A DNA stretch of 64,000 nucleotides from Weissella confusa (GTDB taxonomy: Bacteria > Bacillota > Bacilli > Lactobacillales > Lactobacillaceae). The DNA lies in NCBI GenBank assembly GCA_001436895.1, contig JQAY01000003.1, positions 124,001-188,000 of the forward strand, in the 5' to 3' direction. A program made the translations under genes and the position numbers. The notes beneath the pieces were generated by a model. The model was not told the DNA's origin. It saw only the letters and a list, made by a program, of their open reading frames with translations, and made no database searches. Of this stretch, positions 35,953 to 46,187 are shown piece after piece (position 1 is the stretch's first letter; every line of letters starts with the position of its first letter).

Positions 35953-35969
35953 AAATCTCCCGACGTTTT
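35935..35969 (-). terminator. Terminator after ileS
   Basis: On the minus strand AAAACGTCGGGAGA and TCTCTCGGCGTTTTT pair (two mismatch/wobble positions) with a T run, 38 bases beyond the ileS stop. Confidence 0.75.
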
Positions 35970-36007
35970 CCTGTTATCGATATTATATTTTTATTGTGTA
36001 ACCGTGA

Positions 36008-38797
36008 TTACTCCAAGCCTTCAGTCAAAGCCTCAGGGAAGTTCTCGCGGACGATTTGTGCTTCGTGTGCTGACAACATTGGGAAGTCAGGATCTGCACC
36101 CAAATCAGTGTGGTACATACGATCACGAGGTGACTCTTCACCTTCTGCGTGAGCAACCGCAATCTTGTAACCATCAAAGTCAGTTGCATCACCAGCTTCA
36201 TCAGCTGATGCCACGTGCAATTGAGAAACAAGCAACAAGACGCGCACATCTTGTCCCAATGAATCCAACCATGCCTTTTGGTCGTCAGTCAAGAACAACG
36301 TTACCGCTGCTTCAGCTGGCTTACCAATCAACTTGGCATCACGGGCAACTTCAAGCGCCTTGTTTACGGCATCACGCAACGTCATGAATTGTGACCACTT
36401 AGCCATCAATTCGTCAGCGTTAGCAATGTCTTCAACAACTGGCATCTCAGTCAAGTAAGCAAAGTCGCCTTCTTCGTGCTCAAGGTACTCGAAGATTTCT
36501 TCAGCCGTGTGTGGCAAGATTGGCAACAACAACTTGTCCAAGTCTACCAAGACCTTGTACAAGACCGTTTGCAATGACAAACGAGCGTGACCCTTAGGTG
36601 CTTCAACATACAAGATGTCCTTAGCAAAGTCCAAGTAGAACGCTGACAAGTCAACGTTAATAAAGTTGATAACCAACTTGTTTACTGCTTGGAAGTCATA
36701 TACATCGTAGGCAGCCTTGATGTCAGCAACCAACTTGTTAAAGCGGGCATAGAAGTATTGATCAGCTGCGACCAAATCATCAAAGGCAACAGTGTCAGCC
36801 TTTGGATCAAAGTCTGACGTGTTAGCCAACAAGAAACGCATCGTGTTACGGATCTTACGGTATGTCTCAGAAGTTTGTGACAACAAGTCCATTGATACAC
36901 GAACATCGGCTGATGAATCAACTGACGTTACCCACAAACGGATAATTTCAGCACCCATCTCCTTCACCACTTCGTTAGGTGAAATGATGTTACCCAATGA
37001 CTTAGACATCTTCTCACCGTTTCCATCCAAGACGAATCCTTGTGACAAGACTGACTTGTATGGGGCCTTACCAGTTACGGCAACACCAGTGATCAATGAT
37101 GAGTTGAACCAGCCACGGTATTGGTCAGAACCTTCCAAAACCAAGTCTTCTGGGAAGCTTAGGTTTGGACGAGTAGCCATAACACCTTGGTGTGAAGTTC
37201 CTGAATCGAACCAAACGTCCATGATGTCCGTTTCCTTGGTAAATTCGCCATTTGGTGAGTGCTCATTTGAGTAACCTTCTGGCAACAAGTCCTTGGCCTC
37301 GCGTTCGAACCAAACGTTTGATCCGTGCTCGGCTACCAAATCAGCGATGTGGTCGATGATTTCAGGGTCGACAATTGCCGTACCATCTTCAGCATAGAAG
37401 ATTGGCAATGGCACACCCCAAACACGTTGACGTGAGATAACCCAGTCGCCACGATCGCGGATCATGTTGTACAAACGCTTCTTACCCCATTCTGGTTGGA
37501 ACGTTACATCGTCCAATGCATCCAAAATGTCTTGACGGAAGCTATCGATTGAAGCGAACCATTGTGGTACAGCACGGAAGATAACTGGCTTCTTAGTACG
37601 CCAGTCAAATGGGTAGCTGTGAACAACTGGCTCGTGCAAGATCAATGCATCAGCTTCTTCAAGCTTTTGCAAGGCAACCTTGTCAGCGTCTTGGTAGAAG
37701 ACACCTTCAAAGTCAGGACCAGCTTCAGCCGTCATCTTACCTTGGTCATCAACGTTCATGATAACTGGCATGTTGTAACGTTGACCAGTAGCAAAGTCAT
37801 CTTCACCAAATCCTGGCGCCGTGTGAACCGCACCAGTACCGGCATCAGCCGTAACGTAGTCAGCGTTAACAACCCAAATCTCGCGGTCCATGAATGGGTG
37901 CTCAGTCGTCACCATTTCAAGTTCCTTACCAGTGAAGGTTGCAACAACTTCGTACTCGTCCCAGCCGAACTTAGGTGCAACGGCACCCAACAAAGCTGAA
38001 GCAACGATGTACTTCTTGTCTGAACCCTTTGGTTGGATTTGTGAGTATTCGAAATCAGCATTCAAAGCCAAAGCTTGTGAGGCTGGTACCGTCCAAGGCG
38101 TCGTCGTCCAGGCGATGAAGTACGTGTCGTTATCCAACAAGCCCTTACCGTCCTTAACGCGCTCTGAGAAGAACGCCGTGTCTGACTCAATGTCGTGGTA
38201 TTCAATTTCAGCCATTGCCAAAGCAGACTCTGATGACCATGACCAGAAGACAGGCTTCTTACCACGGTAGATCAAGTTCTTCTTGGCCATCTCACCGAAG
38301 ACGCGCAATTGTGCAGCTTCGAATTCAGGCAACAACGTCAAGTATGGGTTATCCCAGTCAGCTGAAATTCCCAAACGCTTGAAGTCGGCCATTTGCGTCT
38401 TAACTTGCTTACGTGCAAATTCTTCGGCCATCTTACGCCAGATAACTGGTCCAACCGCCTTACGATCCTTACCAGCCTTTGTCAATTGTTGTTCAATTGG
38501 CAAACCGTGCGTATCCCAACCAGGGACAAATGGTGCGTAGAACCCATTCATTGACTTGTAACGAACGATGATATCCTTAGAAATCTTGTTCATTGCGTGT
38601 CCGATGTGAATGTTTCCGTTAGCATATGGAGGGCCATCGTGAAGCATAAATGATGGCTTACCTTCGTTCATCTTTTGACGTTGCTCATAGACCTTGTTCT
38701 CGAACCAGATGTTTTCACGTTGTAGCTCAGTTTGTGGTAGGTTACCACGCATTGGGAACTTCGTCTTTCCTAGGTTCAAGGTTTGCTTCATCTTCAT
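36008..38797 (-). CDS. ileS: Isoleucyl-tRNA synthetase
   Basis: 929 residues from the ATG at 38797, ten bases after AAAGGA. It is a class I enzyme charging tRNA-Ile: [16 protein letters not shown] holds the HIGH motif, [10 protein letters not shown] holds KMSKS, and an editing CP1 domain lies between. The C-terminus lacks the four-cysteine zinc site of longer bacterial forms; it ends EGLE with no Cys cluster. It is controlled by a T-box leader and follows divIVA, the usual dcw-flanking place in Lactobacillales. Confidence 0.97.
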   Translation of the reverse strand: MKMKQTLNLGKTKFPMRGNLPQTELQRENIWFENKVYEQRQKMNEGKPSFMLHDGPPYANGNIHIGHAMNKISKDIIVRYKSMNGFYAPFVPGWDTHGLPIEQQLTKAGKDRKAVGPVIWRKMAEEFARKQVKTQMADFKRLGISADWDNPYLTLLPEFEAAQLRVFGEMAKKNLIYRGKKPVFWSWSSESALAMAEIEYHDIESDTAFFSERVKDGKGLLDNDTYFIAWTTTPWTVPASQALALNADFEYSQIQPKGSDKKYIVASALLGAVAPKFGWDEYEVVATFTGKELEMVTTEHPFMDREIWVVNADYVTADAGTGAVHTAPGFGEDDFATGQRYNMPVIMNVDDQGKMTAEAGPDFEGVFYQDADKVALQKLEEADALILHEPVVHSYPFDWRTKKPVIFRAVPQWFASIDSFRQDILDALDDVTFQPEWGKKRLYNMIRDRGDWVISRQRVWGVPLPIFYAEDGTAIVDPEIIDHIADLVAEHGSNVWFEREAKDLLPEGYSNEHSPNGEFTKETDIMDVWFDSGTSHQGVMATRPNLSFPEDLVLEGSDQYRGWFNSSLITGVAVTGKAPYKSVLSQGFVLDGNGEKMSKSLGNIISPNEVVKEMGAEIIRLWVTSVDSSADVRVSMDLLSQTSETYRKIRNTMRFLLANTSDFDPKADTVAFDDLVAADQYFYARFNKLVADIKAAYDVYDFQAVNKLVINFINVDLSAFYLDFAKDILYVEAPKGHARLSLQTVLYKVLVDLDKLLLPILPHTAEEIFEYLEHEEGDFAYLTEMPVVEDIANADELMAKWSQFMTLRDAVNKALEVARDAKLIGKPAEAAVTLFLTDDQKAWLDSLGQDVRVLLLVSQLHVASADEAGDATDFDGYKIAVAHAEGEESPRDRMYHTDLGADPDFPMLSAHEAQIVRENFPEALTEGLE

Positions 38798-38835
38798 AAA
38801 AGCGCAATCCTTTCTGTTCAATCCAAGTGCTACCG

Positions 38836-38912
38836 CGTTGACATGCGGCTTACCCTGAAACTAAAAAATCCCGCATCGGCCAAAATAGCCAATGCGGGAC
38901 GTCATGTCAACG
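38836..38912. repeat. Inverted repeat bracketing the ileS terminator
   Basis: CATGTCAACG (38903-38912) and CGTTGACATG (38836-38845) are perfect inverted copies. Extended into the T-box core, 15 of 17 positions match. It would sequester part of the T-box in read-through RNA. Confidence 0.6.
38863..38899 (-). terminator. T-box controlled terminator of ileS
   Basis: GTCCCGCATTGGC and GCCGATGCGGGA pair around a short loop and are followed by TTTTTTAG on the minus strand. Confidence 0.9.
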
Positions 38913-39074
38913 TGGTACCACCCGAATTCACGGCAAAAAGCCGCCTCTTCTGTGTATTTAAAAAATCATTCTTGCTGATAAACAAGCTGCGTAACCATCC
39001 TAGGCTCTCACCGGGTAAATCCTAGGTCGCTGTTTGGAATACATCTTGCCGTTTGGTCAAGAAACCATGATTAC

Positions 39075-39103
39075 ATGATAACGAAAAATTAGTCCTTATT
39101 CAA
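39075..39103 (-). promoter_or_regulatory. Promoter of the ileS T-box transcript
   Basis: Minus strand TTGAAT (39098-39103), 17 bases, TATCAT (39075-39080). The -35 lies in the last codons of divIVA. Confidence 0.55.
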
Positions 39104-39724
39104 GAAGTTTTCTTCGTTTTCGTTTGATTCAGGGAAGATAACAACCGTTTCTACCTCTGAACTAGCTTGTGATGCAGATGAATCTGGCAAAACTGGTGCA
39201 GCTGATTGTGGTTGTTGGAATGCAGCAGGTTGTTGGAATGCAGCCCAGTCATCAGTCTTAACCAAGTCCAATTGTGCGTTCAACATGCCTTCAATCTTAG
39301 CCTTGAATGCGCCCATTTCCTTGTTCAAAGCATCGTGCTCAGCAACCAATGCTTCGTTCTTTGATTGAGATTCAGTCAACAATGAATTTGCCTTAGCGTT
39401 GGCTTCCATAACAATCTTTTGTGCTTCAGCTTGTGCTTGTTGCAACGTTGCTTCGGCTTCAGCTTCAGTTTGCTTCTTCAAACGGTCAGCTGCTTCTTGG
39501 GCGATCAAGATTGATGAGTTAACAGATTGCTTCATCTCTTCAACTTGCTTCGCGTTTGCATCAGCTTCAGCCAATTGCGTCTTCAAAGTTTGGTTTTCTT
39601 GTAGCAAACCATCGTAATCAGTTACGATTTGGTCCAAGAAGGCCGTTACTTCAGCCTTGTCGTACCACTTGTTGCTCTTTGTGTTAAATTCCTTAGCGTG
39701 AATCTCTTGTGGGGTCAATGCCAT
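39089..39724 (-). CDS. divIVA: Cell division protein DivIVA
   Basis: 211 residues. The conserved N-terminus MALTPQEIHAKEFNTK (membrane-binding end) leads to a coiled coil (about 30-150, rich in Ala/Glu/Gln/Lys) and a low-complexity tail with two AAFQQP copies and an acidic end. It binds curved membrane at the septum and poles and recruits division factors. The tail differs from neighbours in Gln/Ser content. It lies between ylmH and ileS, the standard order. Confidence 0.93.
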   Translation of the reverse strand: MALTPQEIHAKEFNTKSNKWYDKAEVTAFLDQIVTDYDGLLQENQTLKTQLAEADANAKQVEEMKQSVNSSILIAQEAADRLKKQTEAEAEATLQQAQAEAQKIVMEANAKANSLLTESQSKNEALVAEHDALNKEMGAFKAKIEGMLNAQLDLVKTDDWAAFQQPAAFQQPQSAAPVLPDSSASQASSEVETVVIFPESNENEENFLNKD

Positions 39725-39738
39725 GATCGTTCTCCAAT

Positions 39739-40524
39739 CTATTTCTTAATGACGGCCAATGTGACGCGCCATTTATCTTTTTTTGTTATACCATTTTCAG
39801 CTAGCAATTTCATGCGACCGAATCGACGCACCGAAATCAAATCATTAACCGCCAGCATAAAATCTGGTCGGTCAATCTCAGTCCAGTTCACTCGGACCAT
39901 ACCACGCTCAACTAATTCTTTAGCATGCGTTCTAGATACATTATACCCATTAGCCACTATAGTATCTAGTCGAAGGGACGAGACAGTTGTATTGATATCA
40001 TCCCACTCCTCTTGGGGGGTCACGATATCAGCTAGCGTCATTGGTTCAAAACGAACCTTTGTTTTACCGACGTGATCCAATGATGACGTGATAAATCGCG
40101 CCATCTGTTCCGTTGCAACAATTTGCCAATCACCCTCTTCGCTACTAATAATGTCCCCGAAACTATCTCGAGATAACCCATTATTAATTAGTGTACCAAG
40201 TACCGTACTGTGATGTAGTTCAGCAAACTTGGTTGGATAGTTGATACGGATTGCAGCAATTTCAAAATCGTCCTGTTGTACATCGTAATAATCCGGTGCA
40301 ATCAAGGACCGTGCACTTTCGGCGTCAGTGTAGCCACCGGAATGAGCAATCTTTAACTCATCATGTTGGTTGACCAACGTCTCCAAAATATATCTCTGCC
40401 GCGGGTTCAAAAAATTCGTCAGTACTGGACGATACTCATCCAGTGCCTGACGAATTAAGCCTTGCGCTACATCAATAAATGCAGCTTCGCTCGGGCGGAA
40501 ATGTTGTGATACATTATCTGCCAT
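39739..40524 (-). CDS. ylmH: YlmH family RNA-binding protein (S4 domain)
   Basis: 261 residues. The C-terminal S4 domain is recognisable in SSLRLDTIVANGYNVSRTHAKELVERGMVRVNW, seen as LRLDTIVANGYNVSRTHAKE. The N-terminal region (about 1-175) is the conserved YlmH part. In Firmicutes it lies in the dcw tail between yggT and divIVA; related proteins act on stalled ribosomes and cell division. It starts 15 bp after the divIVA-side neighbour in the operon order yggT-ylmH-divIVA. Confidence 0.88.
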   Translation of the reverse strand: MADNVSQHFRPSEAAFIDVAQGLIRQALDEYRPVLTNFLNPRQRYILETLVNQHDELKIAHSGGYTDAESARSLIAPDYYDVQQDDFEIAAIRINYPTKFAELHHSTVLGTLINNGLSRDSFGDIISSEEGDWQIVATEQMARFITSSLDHVGKTKVRFEPMTLADIVTPQEEWDDINTTVSSLRLDTIVANGYNVSRTHAKELVERGMVRVNWTEIDRPDFMLAVNDLISVRRFGRMKLLAENGITKKDKWRVTLAVIKK

Positions 40525-40536
40525 AAATTTATTTCT

Positions 40537-40800
40537 CTAGAATGCTTGTGCAATTGCGCGTAGGCCGACTTGAGCAGCTTGCAACAGTAGCAAACCAATC
40601 AATGGCGTAAAATCGATAATTCCCGTGCGAGGCATCACACGACGAATTGGATCAACCACGATTCCAGCAATACGACCCAGCAATTGTCCCAAGGCTGATT
40701 GTTGTGCCCCGGGCAACCATGACATCAGCACCCAAATCAAGATTACGAACTCCATGGCACGCAAGACCAACATCAATAACGATAAAATGAGTGTTAACAT
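40537..40800 (-). CDS. ylmG: YggT family membrane protein (YlmG)
   Basis: 87 residues with two TM helices (about 3-25 and 63-85). The family loop WVLMSWLPGAQQS and DPIRRVMPRTGIIDFTPLI are present. It is an integral membrane protein in the dcw tail whose role in division or osmotic shock is only partly known. It is 11 bp from sepF and 12 bp from ylmH. Confidence 0.9.
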   Translation of the reverse strand: MLTLILSLLMLVLRAMEFVILIWVLMSWLPGAQQSALGQLLGRIAGIVVDPIRRVMPRTGIIDFTPLIGLLLLQAAQVGLRAIAQAF

Positions 40801-40811
40801 TTGGTCACCTA

Positions 40812-41285
40812 TTAATTAAATTGTTGTCCCAAATTTTGAGAAATCGTTCCTGAAATCTCAAAATTGTGAGGCGTTGCAAGGAAGATACGCTCACCGACAC
40901 GTTCAATGATACCGTCAACCGCAAATGCTGTACCACCTAGATAGTCAAGCACGCGCTTTCCCGTGTTTTCGTCAATTGAACCTAGATTTACGATAACCGC
41001 TTCGCCAGCCAACAATTGCGTTGCGATTGTTTGGGCATCAGCGTAAGTACGTGGCTCGTACAACGCAATCTTTGACGTCTCGCCTGGACGTGATCCATCC
41101 ATTGGCAAAACGTTAGGACGGCGTGTTGCCGTTGGACGCGTTGCATTCGCATTAGCAGGCTTAGCCTTTGACGTAGCTTGTTGTGCGGGTTCTTGCACGT
41201 ATTGTTCTTCCGGTGCCTCTTCTTCTTCATAGTAATAATCACTATCTGATCCCATGAAGAAGTTTCTAAAAGTCTCAAAAGCCAT
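40812..41285 (-). CDS. sepF: Cell division protein SepF
   Basis: 157 residues. An N-terminal membrane-targeting helix (MAFETFRNFFMGSDSDYYY) is followed by an acidic/Gln/Ala linker and the SepF core (about 70-150) with YADAQTIATQLLAGEAVIVNL and DYLGGTAFAVDG. It anchors FtsZ to the membrane and shapes the septum. It is 11 bp downstream of ftsZ. Confidence 0.93.
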   Translation of the reverse strand: MAFETFRNFFMGSDSDYYYEEEEAPEEQYVQEPAQQATSKAKPANANATRPTATRRPNVLPMDGSRPGETSKIALYEPRTYADAQTIATQLLAGEAVIVNLGSIDENTGKRVLDYLGGTAFAVDGIIERVGERIFLATPHNFEISGTISQNLGQQFN

Positions 41286-41296
41286 CGGTTGTCTCC

Positions 41297-42553
41297 TTAC
41301 TTTTCGCCGCGCTTCATCCAGTTAAAGTAAGCTGGACGCTCAATTTCTTCGTCAGCAGCCGTGTTTTCTGATGAAAGAGGTTGAACAGGCTCAACTGGTG
41401 CAGCTTGTTGTGCTGGCGTTGCTTGTTGTGCTGGCTCAGCCGTCACGTTCCAATCTGCGAAAGGATCCGTGTTTACTGGTTGTTGTGGTTGCACTGGTGC
41501 AGTTTGTTGTTGCACAGGTGCTACCGGCTCAGCGACTGCTTCAAATGGGCTAGCCGTGTTAGCTGCGCCAAGGTTGATTTCTGGACGTGGCGTTGCTGGA
41601 CGGTCGATACCAGTTGCAATAACAGTTACAACCAACTCGCCTTCCATTTCCATATCAATCGTTGTACCGAAGATGATGTCAATATCAGTACCAGCAGCTT
41701 GTGCAATTGTCTCTGAAGCTTCTTGTGCTTCAAACAATGACATATCAGCGCCACCCTTAACTGAAAGCAATACGTTCGTAGCGCCTTCAATCTTAGCTTC
41801 CAACAATGGTGAGGCAATAGCCTTACGCGTTGCTTCAGCGGCACGGTTCTCACCAGAAGCTGAACCAATACCCATCAAAGCTGTTCCTTGACCAGCCATG
41901 GCTGTCTTAACATCAGCGAAGTCCAAGTTGATGATACCAGGCTTAGTAATCAAGTCTGAGATACCTGAGACACCTTGCAACAAGACATCGTCAACCATCT
42001 TGAAGGCTTCCATGATTGGGGCCTTCTTATCAACAATTTGTAGCAAGTTGTTGTTAGCAATAACGATCAACGTATCAACGTTTTCCTTCAACTTAGCCAA
42101 ACCTTCAGCTGCTGACTTACCACGCTTTGGACCCTCAAATGAGAACGGACGCGTTACGACACCAATCGTCAAAGCACCTGAATCCTTGGCAATCTTAGCG
42201 ATAACTGGTGCGGCACCAGTACCGGTACCACCACCCATTCCAGCAGTGACGAAGACCATGTCTGCCCCGGCCAAAGCATCTGCAATTTCTTGCTCGCTTT
42301 CCTTAGCAGCAGCTTCTCCAACTTCTGGACGAGCTCCAGCACCCAAACCACGAGTGGCCTTAGCACCGATTTGAATCTTGTTTTCTGCAGCTGAACGCTC
42401 CAATGCTTGGGCATCAGTGTTGGCTACAATAAACTCAACACCTTCAACACCGTCATTCACCATTTGGTTAACGGCGTTTCCACCACCACCACCGACACCA
42501 ATTACTTTAATCGTTGCGCCGTACTCTTGGTTCATATCCATTTGGAAATCCAT
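41297..42553 (-). CDS. ftsZ: Cell division GTPase FtsZ
   Basis: 418 residues from the ATG at 42553, six bases after AAGGAG; seven codons are removed from the longer open frame. The tubulin-like core has [17 protein letters not shown] and the GTP motif [13 protein letters not shown] Gln/Pro/Ala-rich linker (about 320-395) leads to a C-terminal anchor peptide ending in [14 protein letters not shown], which binds FtsA and SepF. It polymerises into the Z-ring. Confidence 0.97.
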   Translation of the reverse strand: MDFQMDMNQEYGATIKVIGVGGGGGNAVNQMVNDGVEGVEFIVANTDAQALERSAAENKIQIGAKATRGLGAGARPEVGEAAAKESEQEIADALAGADMVFVTAGMGGGTGTGAAPVIAKIAKDSGALTIGVVTRPFSFEGPKRGKSAAEGLAKLKENVDTLIVIANNNLLQIVDKKAPIMEAFKMVDDVLLQGVSGISDLITKPGIINLDFADVKTAMAGQGTALMGIGSASGENRAAEATRKAIASPLLEAKIEGATNVLLSVKGGADMSLFEAQEASETIAQAAGTDIDIIFGTTIDMEMEGELVVTVIATGIDRPATPRPEINLGAANTASPFEAVAEPVAPVQQQTAPVQPQQPVNTDPFADWNVTAEPAQQATPAQQAAPVEPVQPLSSENTAADEEIERPAYFNWMKRGEK

Positions 42554-42592
42554 AACGAGCTCCTTTTTTCTCACTTATCTTTTCTTTTTTGT

Positions 42593-43957
42593 TTAGTCGA
42601 AGAATTCCTTGAAGAAGTTAAGGAATGCCCCCTTCTTCTTAGGCTTGTCTTCATCATCGTAATTGACATCGTCCGTGTCATTAACTGATGGTTCAACAAC
42701 CGCTTGACTTTCAGGTCGAGCAGGTCGGCGATTCGTCGCTGGCTTTTGCACCGGCGTCGCCACCGCAATCGTTGGTTGACCAACAACTGTCAATGGCAAT
42801 CCGTACAAGGCTTCTTTAACAATCAATTGAATTGGTGATTGTTGGGCAGCGTAATGAACCAATGCCCACGCCCCAGAGAAGCCAGGGTGTCGCAAGCCGA
42901 TATCCGTTGGTGAAAACGACTTAACTTGGACATTGTAAACACTGCGAATGGCTTCGATCATACCTCGAAGCGCTGCACCACCCCCGACGACAACAATGCC
43001 GCCTGGCAAGTCAAATGCACCGACAAGTTGTAGCTTCTCACCAAGCTTGTCCAAAATCTGCATCAAGCGTGCTTCGATAATTTGTGCCAGCAAAACCTCA
43101 GAGATTTGCTCAGCGTTTTCTGAGCTAATCTTCTTAATAACTAACTTATTATCTTCGCGAGCCATGCTTGAAAGCGCTAATCCTGAATCAAGCTTCAACA
43201 TATCAGCATCATGCAAGCCAACTTCCAACACTGCGCTAATATCACGAGAGATATTGTCACTACCTGCTGGGAATGTTGACAAGAACTTCAACTGATGATC
43301 GTGCACAACCGTCGCCGTCGTGTGTCCGGCACCCATATCCAAAATAATCGTACCGAATTCTTGTTGTCCGTCGTCCAAAATCGTCTTGCTATATGCAAGC
43401 GGTGTCAAAACAAAGTCACGTAGTTGCAACCCAGCTTTTGCAATCGCCATACGCAAGTTCCCCATCACATTGCGAGGAGCTGTATATGCGACCGCCTTCA
43501 TTTCTAGACGCATCCCCACCATATCGTTTGGATCTTGAATACCATCAAAATCATCCACAATAAATTCCGTAGGTAGCAGTTCGATAATTTCACGATCACT
43601 TGGAACGTTAACTTTTGTCGCTTCCTTAACGGCTGCCGCAACGTCCTCATATGAAATATGCTGACTATCCTTAACGGTTACCGTCCCGCTGACATTTTGA
43701 ATTTGAATGTTGCTTGCTGGCAAACTAGCCACTACCTCAGTAACTGGCGTGCTTGTTTGCTCATTAATTTGTGCAACCGCTTGTCGAATATCATTGGCTG
43801 TTGCTTCAATATCCACAACAACACCGCGCTTAACGCCGTGGGCAATCGAACGACCAACCGCCACAATGTTAGCTTGCTGGTCTCGAACATCCGCCGCTAG
43901 CACTTTTATCGTGTTCGTCCCGACATCGAGACCAACTATTAACCCGTGGTTGGCCAT
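42593..43957 (-). CDS. ftsA: Cell division protein FtsA
   Basis: 454 residues, of the actin/HSP70 fold. Seen: IVGLDVGTNTIKVLA, the 1C subdomain around SKAVTYTAPRN-like AVAYTAPRNVMGN, IILDMGAGHTTATVV, and VVVGGGAALRGM. The C-terminal tail is linked by a Pro/Arg/Asp-rich stretch to an amphipathic helix FLNFFKEFFD that binds the membrane. It anchors the Z-ring. The 143-bp gap to divIB upstream shows no convincing promoter or hairpin. Confidence 0.97.
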   Translation of the reverse strand: MANHGLIVGLDVGTNTIKVLAADVRDQQANIVAVGRSIAHGVKRGVVVDIEATANDIRQAVAQINEQTSTPVTEVVASLPASNIQIQNVSGTVTVKDSQHISYEDVAAAVKEATKVNVPSDREIIELLPTEFIVDDFDGIQDPNDMVGMRLEMKAVAYTAPRNVMGNLRMAIAKAGLQLRDFVLTPLAYSKTILDDGQQEFGTIILDMGAGHTTATVVHDHQLKFLSTFPAGSDNISRDISAVLEVGLHDADMLKLDSGLALSSMAREDNKLVIKKISSENAEQISEVLLAQIIEARLMQILDKLGEKLQLVGAFDLPGGIVVVGGGAALRGMIEAIRSVYNVQVKSFSPTDIGLRHPGFSGAWALVHYAAQQSPIQLIVKEALYGLPLTVVGQPTIAVATPVQKPATNRRPARPESQAVVEPSVNDTDDVNYDDEDKPKKKGAFLNFFKEFFD

Positions 43958-44100
43958 TTGAGTACCTCCTTAACTGCCAATCAGATGATGTTTAATAAAT
44001 AAACAATTCTTTAAGATAATACCATACTTTATAAGGTTTCTTCCATACCTCATGCGGGATTATCCTGTTTTTGTCTTTAAAAATGATAACGAAATTCTTA

Positions 44101-45048
44101 TTATCCGTATGGAGTAAAATATGCACCAACTTGTAAATCAGCAATTCCCTTTTTGTCATCCAAAGTCGCTGCCATTGCTGGGTAGTACTTCAGCTTGCTA
44201 GCCAACTCATCAGCACTGATCAACACTTCATTACCATCATTCATAAATAACTCAAGTCGTTGTTTGTTTTGATCCGTTGGTGACCACACAATTTCTGACA
44301 CTGAACGTCGCAACGCCAGTGGTAACTTACCAAACTGAGCTAAAACAGGCTTTAAATCTGAGTCGGATTTGAAGTTGTCGTAAAGTGGCAACCCACCAAT
44401 TGGTTGGTTCACTTCACCATCTTTCAACATCTTACCATTCGCCAAAATCGGATAATAATGATCATTCGATTTCACGTAGCCGACTTTAACAATCTCATTC
44501 ACCTTAACTTCGATTGTATTGTCAGCTCTAAGTTCAAATTTAAGTCCCGCAATTTGTGGATTGCGCTCTTCAGCTACGTGACTGAAATAATCAGCCTGGT
44601 GCATCGTCGTTAGCAACGGTTGCCCCACTTTTAGCTGGGCTGCATCTAGGACCGTATCAGCACTAAGGCTTTCTGAACCAACTACCTTATAATGCATGAC
44701 CTGACTAAGCGGTGACATGAGGTAGATTAGAATTCCTGCCAGGACCGTTAGTCCAAGTGCTGAAAGAATTGCCGCCCGTTCATACGGGAACAGCAGTGGT
44801 TCAGCATTTACGGGTTCTGGTTCTTGTTCTGGTTCTACTTCAATCTCTTCTTCGTCACTTGTTTCCGGTTCTTCAGCAAACGTTTCACGCAACCGACGCG
44901 TTAGTTTTAATTCACGACGAGCCTTTTTTTCTTTCGACTGGCGCGTTGGCAATGATGACCAGTCATCTTCCGACAACAATGCATCTAAGTGTGCCTGAAT
45001 ATCACTAGATTTTGTTCCTTTCGGCTTTGATTCATTTTCTTTGGCCAT
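44101..45048 (-). CDS. divIB: Cell division protein DivIB/FtsQ
   Basis: 315 residues from the ATG at 45048, six bases after AAAGGAGG (the first ATG, at 45051, is only three bases from it). A cytosolic acidic/basic N-terminus (about 1-95, rich in Glu and Pro) is followed by one TM helix (about 95-117) and a POTRA domain starting with HYKVVGSESLSADTVL, then a beta domain. It partners FtsL and DivIC in the divisome. Confidence 0.92.
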   Translation of the reverse strand: MAKENESKPKGTKSSDIQAHLDALLSEDDWSSLPTRQSKEKKARRELKLTRRLRETFAEEPETSDEEEIEVEPEQEPEPVNAEPLLFPYERAAILSALGLTVLAGILIYLMSPLSQVMHYKVVGSESLSADTVLDAAQLKVGQPLLTTMHQADYFSHVAEERNPQIAGLKFELRADNTIEVKVNEIVKVGYVKSNDHYYPILANGKMLKDGEVNQPIGGLPLYDNFKSDSDLKPVLAQFGKLPLALRRSVSEIVWSPTDQNKQRLELFMNDGNEVLISADELASKLKYYPAMAATLDDKKGIADLQVGAYFTPYG

Positions 45049-45078
45049 CATATGCCTCCTTTCCAATCGTTACTTATC

Positions 45079-46176
45079 TTATTTAATAACTGTTTTAATC
45101 AACTTGATGAATTGGTCTGCCGCATCAGGCACACCCAATTCCTTGGCTGCCTTAGCCATAGCCGTACGTTGATCATCGTGCGTCATCAAGTGATCGATTG
45201 TGCCGAACAACGTTGTGCCTGAAAGTGATTCTTCAGTAATCATTTCCGCTGCGCCAGCTTCAACCAAGCTACGTGCATTTTTCGTTTGGTGATCGTTCGT
45301 CACATATGGACTTGGAATCAAAACCATTGGCTTACCCAATGCCGTTTGTTCAGCCAAACTTGTTGCTCCGGCACGACCAACAACCAAATCCACAACCGGC
45401 ATCAATTGTGGCATGTTGCCGATGTAAGGTACCACAGCAACGTTCTCAGCTGGTACGACCCCACCAGCACGCAAATCTGCTTGCACGTCATCATAACGCT
45501 TGCCACCCGTAACGAAGATGACTTGGTATGGGCGGTTAGCAAACTTTGACATGCCGGCAACCATAGCCTTGTTCAACTTCAAGGCCCCTTGTGAACCACC
45601 GAAAATCAAAACCGTTGGCTTATCTGCTGACAAGTGCAATGTGTCCCAGTCAAATGAACCTTCGCCATTAACAACTTCTTGGGCACGTGGGTTCCCAACA
45701 ACCGTTGCTAAGCCATCCTTGAAGGCTGGTAGGGCTGCTGGAAAAGCAACCCCGACCTTTGTCACATGACGTGCCAAGAACTTATTTGTCACGCCGACAA
45801 CAGAATTTTGTTCGTGAATAACCGTTGGAATCTTAAGTTGTTGTGCAGCATATAGGACTGGACCTGAAACGTATCCACCGGTTCCAACGACAACATCTGG
45901 CTTAAAGTCTTCCAACATCTTCTTGGCCTTGCGAGTAGCCGTCAAGAAAAGATAGACCGTCTTCACGTTATCAAGTGACAATGAGCGACTAAATCCTTGC
46001 ACTGCCAAAGCCTTAAAGTCGAACCCGGCTTCTGGCACGATTGACTTTTCCAAGCCACGTTCACCACCGATGTACAGTACCTCGGTCTCAGGTTCCAATT
46101 GCTTCAATTGCTTAACCGTAGCTAGCGCTGGGTAAATGTGTCCCCCAGTTCCACCACCTGAAACAACAATACGCAT
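45079..46176 (-). CDS. murG: UDP-GlcNAc transferase MurG
   Basis: 365 residues, a GT28 family enzyme. The N-terminal loop GGGTGGHIYPALA and the C-terminal nucleotide-binding stretch GRAGATSLAEQTALGKPMVLIP are present. It adds GlcNAc to lipid I to make lipid II on the inner membrane face. It is 11 bp downstream of murD. Confidence 0.97.
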   Translation of the reverse strand: MRIVVSGGGTGGHIYPALATVKQLKQLEPETEVLYIGGERGLEKSIVPEAGFDFKALAVQGFSRSLSLDNVKTVYLFLTATRKAKKMLEDFKPDVVVGTGGYVSGPVLYAAQQLKIPTVIHEQNSVVGVTNKFLARHVTKVGVAFPAALPAFKDGLATVVGNPRAQEVVNGEGSFDWDTLHLSADKPTVLIFGGSQGALKLNKAMVAGMSKFANRPYQVIFVTGGKRYDDVQADLRAGGVVPAENVAVVPYIGNMPQLMPVVDLVVGRAGATSLAEQTALGKPMVLIPSPYVTNDHQTKNARSLVEAGAAEMITEESLSGTTLFGTIDHLMTHDDQRTAMAKAAKELGVPDAADQFIKLIKTVIK

Positions 46177-46187
46177 ATCTATCTCCT

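Larger units (their letters stand above)
38822..39065 (-). promoter_or_regulatory. T-box riboswitch of ileS
   Basis: Minus-strand leader of about 240 bases with the T-box core GGGTGGTACCACG (38923-38911), a stem I with GGTGAGAG in the distal part and CCTAGG dyads, and a terminator TCCCGCAT.../...ATGCGGGA. It antiterminates when uncharged tRNA-Ile pairs with the specifier and T-box. An ATC triplet at 38979-38977 lies in a loop flanked by CTTG/CAAG and may be the Ile specifier, but I could not fold stem I with certainty. Confidence 0.9.

Noticed and set aside
35809..36387. 192-residue plus-strand ORF
   Set aside because: It overlaps the leader RNA, the ileS terminator and the ileS 3' end on the other strand; composition is not gene-like.
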